From Symsagittifera roscoffensis (Eukaryota; Xenacoelomorpha; Acoela; Convolutidae): DNA of 60,000 nt. The notes under the pieces were generated by a model. The model saw only the letters and a list, made by a program, of their open reading frames with translations, was not told where the DNA came from and ran no database searches. A program made the position numbers and the translations under genes. Positions 26,601 through 36,300 of this stretch are shown here, piece after piece; within the stretch, counting starts at the first letter, position 1, and each line of letters opens with the position of its first letter. Location: NCBI RefSeq assembly GCF_963678635.1, contig NC_087070.1, positions 35,841,109 through 35,901,108 on the forward strand. The letters are read 5' to 3'.

Positions 26601-27327
26601 AAGGTCGGTAAGATGATAAAATTTTACCAGAGTAACAACCATTTGGGTAAGTGAAGAGGTCAAGTTTGGGAGGGGGGTGGGCTTTGTTGCTATATACCCC
26701 CACTCCCATCGCCACTTCCTCAATATTTAGTTTCCTGGCTTGCTATGATGTTTTCTATAATTTATCTCTAAATTATCGCGCTGGCTTTTCCATATTCGAT
26801 GTTGTTTTGTGTTGTGTTATAGGACAGTCTGTACAGTATGTTTGAGAGTCGCTTCCTCATCCCCAAAATGGCACACTTCACTCTGTTCGACTTTTTCAGC
26901 TCACTCCAGCACTTCGCCGCAAATAACATAGTAAGACACCCTCACGACACGACTAGCCTCGGCTCTTTTTAGTTATTCCGCCCGACTTTGTAAATATCAA
27001 ATTAAGAGAGCAGAAAATAAAATGCGCCCTTTGATTGGTTGAAATTATAAAATTATATACATTTGGCAAACTTAGTTGAAACAATGCGTTAGAAAAATTA
27101 TTGCTGATGTGTTGTTAAGTTTTTTTGAGTGGAGCAAGTAAAAAAAACCGAGTGGAAAATCCCCCCCCCCCCTATTGAATCGTTTAACCGAGTTCGCTTG
27201 GGGAAACATTATTCACATAAATAGTTTTTGGTCGCTTCCACGAAAATATTTTTTCACCTACGCCATCTAAAGTGTCCCCGTTTGGTACTGTTTTAAGACA
27301 TTCATCATGCGCCCATTTTTCAACTGT

Positions 27328-27373
<46 letters not shown>

Positions 27374-30300
27374 ATAAATAATAAACAATTTTTCCAACTA
27401 TAAACGACGCCACCCAAAGACCAAAATATCCACCACAACGTATGGCTCCGCCGATTACTATTCCGCAGTGATGTCCATTTAGAAAAAAAAATTTAAAATT
27501 AAAATGTTCAAGCAAGTTTTAAAAATTGTTGGCGTTAATGTGTGGATTCTTTATTTTACATTTCATTTTAAGTAAAAATTTAAACTAATTTAAAATTGTT
27601 TTTGAAATAAGCATCACTGCTATTCCGTTCTGATTCTCTCCAGGTACTTTTGACCCTGGTGCAGTGTGTCAGTGGTGACCTGGACTTCTCTTCTCTGAGG
27701 ATCCTAGTGCATCTGGGCCAGCTGATCAAGTCCATCCAGTGGACTAGTCTGGATGACCTCTACTGGCTCATACATGTCGCATTTGACTTTCTGCCGGTTA
27801 GTTATCAGAATCGAGTTCTTTGTATGGCTTTTTTACGCATGAATGGATGCGGGTTTCGTACGAAGTTTTTTGAAACATCTTTTTTTGCTGTGGGTAAATA
27901 AGGAAAAGATAATCTTTTTTTCTTGTCACTTTCCAAAGTTTTCATCTTTACAGATAAATTGTTATGTCACATTAAGCCGGAAGATTTTTATCCAAGATGA
28001 AAAAACATACATTAATGCAAATCTTGCTTTAACAAATGGGTATTTTGTTAGTAAACTTAGGGGGAGGTGGGTTCAATGGGAATGATAGACCCCTCTTTTG
28101 TTTAGGCGGAGGAATGTGACAATCTGGTGTTGGATTATGTGTCCTTCAGCAAGAACTGTCTCAGTGCAGAACTAGTGATGCACTTCTTCTTCTATCTCAC
28201 TCTGAAGAACAGAGACCCCAGGATCAGCCACGTTAGTTTTTGGCCAACTAATTAAACGGCGATAACAAGCTGATTGCACCAGCGAGCTTGCGAGCATTGT
28301 GTTATACTACGAGTCCACTTTTTTCAATCCAAATCGCGTAAAATAAGGCTCGTTTTAGTGGATCGTGTACCGCATAGAATTAACAGTTCAATACTATTTG
28401 TTCTCGCTTTATGAGTGGCTAGTGTTTCTGTTCGCTAAGCGTCAGTAGCTCGGTTGTGTTTAAAAGTGGACTTAGAAGCTTGTTGCATGTGGTTCAATCC
28501 CCACAATGGTATAGCGTTTTTCAAAACTCATTACACAAGTATAGCTTGTGTTATAGTATGAACTTTCTTTTTTTTCCAACCTAAGTCGCAAATATTGTTG
28601 CGATGCAATTGTTGCGACAACATGTGTTCATTTTGAAAGTGAATGCAAATGGATGCGGGTTTTGCCTATTTTATTGCCTATTTTATTGCCTATTTTGCCT
28701 ATTTTATTGTGATTGTCGATTATGCGTAACTTTTAGTTTTTCGTTCATACCATTTTTTATGACACCGCGCAGAAAAACAACACTTTTGATTTTTTTGTAT
28801 CTTCAAGACTGGTTGGTACATTCTGTGCTACTTGCACAGTAACCGTCTATCCTTGTTTGTATAAGCCTTGAAAATGAAGCCTTCTATAAGACTTGAAAAA
28901 ATTGGATTTAGCATTGAAAACTGAAGCTTTGGGAATTATGATTTTATATGATTTCGCTCGTTTGTAAAGGCTAACCTTTGAACCTATTCTTTTTGACAAA
29001 TGAATAATTCGCTTGAGTTTAATTTGCAAACTTTAGTTTTTTGAATCAAAGTGTCAAAAAATGGATTGTTGTTCAAATTTTATTTTGGGATCATTTTTAT
29101 CACTTAAATTTTTGATTCACTGAATAATATTGAATTGTTTTCATGTTGGCAGATTTTTTGATGATTTGTATCAATTTTTTATATAGCAAATATGCAATAT
29201 TATTTTGTTTGCTGAGCCTCTGTAAAGTTATCGGGGTACTGATCTAGCTGGTGCCGCGCCAACCGAAGACAAGTTATAATTGAGATTCAGCTACAATTGG
29301 GAATAGCCTTTGATTGTTAAAATGATAGCTGTCAATGATCTAAAGTTAATGCATGCCTAATTCCTTATCTAAAATTTTCAACTATTAAAAAATTTACTAG
29401 AGACATGCAAATATGAGTGAAAATCGAGCAGAAATATTGCTTAAGCAGTAGTGGTATCAGGTCTTTTTTTCATCTCTTTAATTTTTTCAAATTTATTCTA
29501 TATATCAAATGAATGACAGAAAAATCAATGCCATGTTTTAGCTGCCGTAAGGCGACATGATTAAGAGCGATCATTCAGCTCAACGTTTAAGAACGATGAA
29601 CTCGATTCTACTTCAAGGCTAGAGAGTACCTGCCCATTTCTTGCCCAAAATTTTGCGGTTACAGATTCATTTCAGTCTGAAAGGAACCAACTTAAATTAA
29701 CAATGTATGCCCCGAAAAGCTTAATTTATAGCAGACCGATTCCGTCTACGAAATAACTTGAAATGTTTCAAAATTTCATAGCTCGAATAAAGTAAACTTC
29801 ATTTTTCGCGAAGCGATTCGGTCTGTGAAATGACTTGAATTGTTTCAAAACTTCATCATTTGAATAGCTAGCTTAGAAATACCTAACTTTTTGGCTGTTG
29901 GTTATCAATGAACATAGTGAAGACATTATTGGGATCTTGTGGGTTTTTTTTTGTTTTTTTTTCAGGCAATGTCCTAAAATTTGATCTCTTTTTTGGCAGT
30001 TTGAATTTGAAATTCAATTGAAGCTCATTTGCCGAAGGAAAGGCAATTAAGCTCTCGAATTATGAAACTGGAAACGGCCCCTATTCGAATGACTTGAAGG
30101 TTCGAAAGCGGATTTGAAATTCTTGTTTTTCAACGTAATAGGTAAATACCTATTTGTCCAGTTTTGTCTTTTTGACCTAGTTCATAAAGTCTTTTTGAAA
30201 TTTAAAAAACTTGAACGTTATATGTTTTTTCTTCGAAAATCGAAGGTTCCGAAAAATCTTTTTGTTTTAACGGTAGATGTTTTTCAAAAGTTTGTGTTCT

Positions 30301-33300
30301 ATTTCCTTCAGCAACTAGAATGCAATCTACGCTCTCCAATAACGGATTACGAATGGCATGAAAAAATGTATTTGAATGAAAATAAGATTTAAAAAAAAAA
30401 TTTCAAGCAGAATAAAAGACCCTTACTCTTCATCCAGTTTTCTTAAGTTAATTGTAAGAGAAACTTGTCAGGCATAAACGAACAAAGAGAAAAAGCGTTT
30501 AGTAATTTTGTTTTTGAGCGGGCTTTTGATTATGTTAGAATGATGACATATTTTTTCAAGTCTTTTCCAGTGGCTTTTCCCGGTAAAATGTTTCCGGTGG
30601 CTGCTGCTGCCCTGCCTTGGTAAATCAAAGTTCAATCTAAACATGCCTGAATAGTTGTCACATGTTTTTTGCTTAACCTGATTTTTAAGCGACGTTTATC
30701 AAGTGTTCTGATTACAAATTTTAAAAACTAAAACTAAGCCGTTAATAAAGCTAGGCTATCCCGAACTTCTAAAGAAATACTCGCGGATAATTGAAAATGA
30801 TAATAACTTGTGTTCAGAGCGAAATTAGACTTTGTCAGTTCCCCTGTGCTGATCCGGGCTACATGAGCGAAATGGAGTTCACTATTGCCATCAATGACAT
30901 GGTACACATGCACTCAGTGCCTCTGAGGACTCGGTTGTTCAACCAGGCACTGAAGGCACAGCAGCAGCAAAGACCGCGAGCCAGAAACCAGGATAATGCT
31001 AATGCTGCTGTTCTTGCTCCTGAAAAGGATAAGTCCAAGGTATTTTGCTCGGCTGAATTTATCAGATATTACTGAACGATGTGTTTTGTTTTAAGCGTAA
31101 GTTTGACTTCAGTTAAATAGTCAATTCAATTGATTTCCTACTGCATTGTGTGTATGAACTCAAATAGCATTTTTTTGCAAAAGAACATTGTGTTTTCAAC
31201 TGAATAAAACATTGAAATTTAGACGAATTTGTTAAATTGAACGAGAATGAATAGAACGAGAACATATTAAGAAAATGGATCAAGGGAAAGTTTTTCGTTG
31301 CCATGTTACATTGAAAGTGTTTTTAAGGATTGATAGTTCCTAACTTCTCGCTGTTTTGGCTAAAAATTACTTCCAAAGGTTTGGGTATAATGGAAACTTT
31401 TCCGATCAATCCAATTTTCCCCATTCTGTTTTTTCCAGTCAATTCATTTTTTGCATGCTGTTGGCTTATTTTGAGCTCGCTATGTGTACCCTTTCCGACT
31501 AAAATAATCTTTGGATGCATTGTTGTTTGACAATCCAACTATTTCCTGGTTTGACAAGCTCACCTTATCATTTGCTAAATGTTGCGAAACAATGTAATTG
31601 AATTTTAATTTCGAAAGTAGTTTTTAATCCTGAGATTATCCAGCTGAAGCATAAGTTCACATATTGACGCATTTTTCATATTGGGTTAATTATATAAAGT
31701 AAATACCATATCACTGTTTAAGTGTAATGAACGTAGTGAGTTCTCTTATATATGCCTTGCTGATTTTTTTTTTAAATCTTAAAATTTATTCACGCTCAAT
31801 TTTGATTTTTCGCAGCTTGACTTGTGATTTCTTTTTAAGTGCAGTGCATTTCTGTTGTTGAGAGGAAGACAAACTCCACTATCGAACAGTAAATTTGTAA
31901 AGGTCACGAAAAACGTGACCGACTTCTGATTTTTAAAATGGAAATTAATCATCAGATTTCCCAAGGAAATAAAAGTTTTACGTATTGATCCGGTTTTCTC
32001 ACATTAGGTTAATTTTAACAAAAAAATGTCCAGCATAAATTGCTCTCAAATTCGAAGAGCTTTAAGGCAATCTTTTTTTTCTTCGAAAGGTGAAGGCTCT
32101 TTGAAAACACAAGTCGATTTTTTCAGTTTTCTGGCTTTCATTATTACTCTTTTGCAAATGTCAGTTGGCTATGATTATTTACTTTTTCTGACGCTCTCAT
32201 TCTGAATCGTGTTCTAATAATTCTGATCTTTTCCGCTGGGATGGTTTTTCCGCTCTCTTCCACTTTCCCCATCTCTGTTCACAATCTGTTCACAATTGTT
32301 AGTTCGTTCACCATGTCAAGATTCATTGCATTATGATAACGTTAAAGTAATTTTTAAAATTGAAGTTTCGAGGTGGGAGAGCGGAAAAGAGCAGATTGTG
32401 AGCGTGTACTCTAGCAAGATTAGTCGCAGTTTCAAACTGTTTAAGCAACATAAACTTAACAAAATAGGTCAATTTAACGAACAAATACTAAATTAAACGA
32501 AATCGGACATCTAGTCATGACAATACCACAATTAGTTCAAGCGCGGTATCAGTATGAAGCGAACCTTTGCTCCGCTGCCCTTGTATTGAGTACAAGTTGT
32601 ATTGTAGGCGTACTTCTTTATTTGCTCTAAATGATTATTGTTCTGCTTGTATTACGAGTTCAGTTTTTAAACCCAAATAGCATAATAAGCATGTTTTTAA
32701 ATTCAGTATCTATCTAATGTTCATTCATGTATTTCACCCGACCCTGTTCTAAGCGCTTTATTTACACAAACAATGCTTGTGTCATAGTATGAACTATTTT
32801 TTTTCCCAACCTAAGTCGCAAATAATATTGCGACGCAAATATTGTTGCGATAAAATGTGTTCATTGAAAGTGTTCATTATGATCAATAGCAGCTGTTAAG
32901 TACAGTCAATTCTAAGGATATCAACACAGACTATTATTGTTCCGAATTTTGTAGCAAAAGTAAGGGAATATTTGTGCTCCGGGTGGTTTTTTTCTTCAGA
33001 CAAATTTTGATTTTTTAAATTGCCATTTTTGACGGGATTTTTTTACATCATTCAAAAAATATTGCTGGCCTGAGCTTGAATTTGAAACGTTATTTCACCT
33101 GTGATCACTTTTCGTAAAGTTATGGGGGCTTAAAATTTGCCATTTTGGCCTATTTGGGACAATTAACGCGCGATATTTTTCGCGCTATTAACACGTAATC
33201 CGTCATAGAAATCGTTCCAAATTGGTTGAAGAAGGCTTATTTGCCATAATTGATTTGTTTTCAGGAGCGAATTTTATCACTTTGTACCAAATATGGCGTA

Positions 33301-36300
33301 TGGGGGAATGTTTTTCAAAAAAAAATCTCAAATTTAAAAAAAGTTATCGTTTTTTTATTACAATTAATTTTTTCATATTATTACTGCTCTATAAACTGAG
33401 GCATGTTAGTTGGTAAATAACTGAGGCATGTTAGTTGGTAAGTGCAACTTCGCCTCTGCGTCTATAATTTACTTTTTACCTCGCGTCGAATTTGCTTTTA
33501 GCATAAGTTTTTTTGCTGTATTTACCATCTTTATAAATATATTTAAATAAACAAATCTGAAAAAGACTTGCATCGTATCGTTGAAAACTTAGAAAAATTG
33601 ACCAGATTATGCAGCTAACTCACCTGTGGTGTTATACTGCGAAGCCGTTTTTCTTTCTAACCCGAGTCGCAAACTGAAGTGCTTATTTGGTGGCACTTTT
33701 GGTAAATTTTGTCTACCATTCATTCATAGCATTGGCAATTTGATAGTATATGTTAGCTGCTTTTAGTGATTGCCTACTGTTAAGCGACTGGGGTGCAGAT
33801 GCGAGGATGTCAGACACCTAATGTAAGGTCCGTTGTTCGATTCAGGCATGTAGCAAAAGTTTCATGTTTCAAAGCTTGTTTCAGCCTTTTCAGGACTTTA
33901 TTGGTGACTAGTGTTTTCCAGTTGTCCAGCGAGTGTGTCGCTGATGCGAGAAGTTGAGACCCTTAAAAACCAGGACTTTGATTCGATTCCGGCATATAGC
34001 AAAAGTTTAAATTTTTAAGAATAACTTTGTTTTTTCTTTCCATATTTCAATTTTTCAAAAACTTTTCAGAGCTTCTTCTTGCCGTTTTTCCGCTTGTCTT
34101 TGTAAAGTGCGGCTTCGCCTCTTCGTAATTTCTGATATGATTATTCTGCGAATTATGATAGTTCTCCGATTTGCTAGCATGTGTTTTATCTGCTTTATTT
34201 GTGCCTTCGGATTGCAAGGCGTTATGGAGCAGCTTTGAACTCAAAAGAACCAGATTCAGAGGTGAATGGTTGGCATTCCGTAGGCGGAATATTCTTTTTC
34301 TTTTTAACGATTATTACACTAGCGTCAGCTTAGTGTGTTATAAAGATTCTTTTTTTTCTAAACCAAGTCGCAAATATTGGTGCAACTTTTGGGGCACTTT
34401 TACAGCTTTTTGATAGCATGTGCTTTGACCTTCGAATAGCAATAAGTTAACACAGTTGATGCATTTTTAATTCATCAAATGAACCGAAAAAAGCTATTTT
34501 ATTTGTTTCAAAGAACATAACAATAATATTAATAACTCGATTTCACAAATTTTCTAACTCGCAATATATCTCGCAATTTTTTCAAGTGCTTCATTTATAA
34601 ATAATCTAGCTTTATATTTTGCGATTTGTTACATGCAACGTTTGTGTTGATGTCTTCAATTTGTTATATTCCACATCATTACTTACAAAATTGTGTCTAT
34701 TTGTATTTGGTGCCACTTTTGCTGAATGGCTTGGGAATTTATTTGCATATGTAGCTGCTTTATTCGTGTCTAGTGTTTGGTGACTAGTGTTGTGCGACGG
34801 TGGTTAAGTGTGCGTGGCTGAGTGGTTAGTTGGTGAGATTCAAAATCTCTTGATTGCAGTAGGTCGCAGATCGAATCCTAGATCTAGCTTTTTTCTTATT
34901 GCACTTTCTAGGGCTGCTTTTTGTCGTGCTCTCATTAGTGCTAACGAAGCTGACAAGAAATTTTGAAAATTTGCCGTCCTATCTTCGAGAAAATCCTGTG
35001 TCCGCCCCTGTTTTAGTATATCATATCGATAATAAATTTACAATTATTATAATCAGGGGTGAATTTAGAGGACGATTCGACCCCATCGCCACCCCTTGAG
35101 AGGCACCCCTTGAGAGGCGAGGAGGGGGATCCTGGCAAAAAATGAGAAAGAATTTTCAAAAGTGACAAGTAAAAGCATTTGTGGTCTGTTTTTGCGAAAG
35201 TTTTTGAGACGCTGAAATTGTCCTATGCAAAGTAGGATCTTTATAGTGTTTTGTGAAAGCTTGGAAAATCATTTTGGTTGAAAATCCTCCCTGGAGAAAA
35301 TACTAGATCCGCTTTTGACTTTACTGATTTTAGTAAGTTCTAGAGTATTGGCTAGATAGTGTTGCTGAATTTGATTATTACAGGGATTAGACAAGAGTAG
35401 AGGGAAGGAGGGAGGGGTGGTGTTTGAGACTCTGGTGAGAGTGGCTGCCTATCTGGAGTTGCTGGACTCCTTCGAGACTGCCAAGAAGAAATTCTCGGAA
35501 GGAGACAGAAACGAAAGACAAGCCGAATACCCTAAAGGTAAATATGAGTCTCAAAACCCTTTTTCCATGCTCAAATTTTATAAGAGCTGTCAGTTTCAAA
35601 CTCGGCTGCATGGCTTTTGGTAATTTTTCTGCCTTAGTTTTTTGGATCTATTTTCTAACAACTTAGCGTCTAGCAACTTAGCATTTTTTGTTAATGGATT
35701 CATGGTGATGGCACAATGAATTGTTTGAAGTATAATTAGGCTTTTCAAAAAACATATTATTTACTTACAGCGGACTTCATTTAAGCTAGTGATAATAAAA
35801 TTAAGCGATGTGACTATTAAATTTGATGTTTTTTGATCTTTTTTAAATCAGTATTTGGTAATATTGAGCATCACATCAGAGACGAGTAATCACGGTTAGC
35901 GACATACCTTCAAATTTTTCATTATTGTAAATCTTTTCTTGGAAATTTTCAATAGCGAGGTCAACCGTGTGATCTGATTGTTTGTTTTTCAAAACAGCAG
36001 ATTACTTGTTTTAGGTCTGAAGATCCGAACTGTGGCTGATAAAAATCCAATCATCAGCGCTGACAGTCTGCTCAAACTCGCCAACAATTTCTCTCAGTAA
36101 GAAATATATTATCAACTTCCTGATCTGGTTTTTATCCTTAGATAAGCAAGGATATTGCAACCCAGTACCTGATTTTTCCCCCTCTCAGATATTTTATCTC
36201 AGGGTAATTGAAATTGGTCATCTTCCATTTGAGTCATGGTAATCTTTTTGCATCTAAATGTTTCAACAATGCAGTGGTGCCGGTTCTAGAGCTGAAAATT

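Noticed and set aside
27184-27438. Minus-strand open frame with a Tyr-Ile run
   Set aside because: The run is the translation of an (AT)n microsatellite.
30114-30392. Plus-strand open frame of 92 residues
   Set aside because: It falls within a diverged LR-1 copy and other copies are not open.
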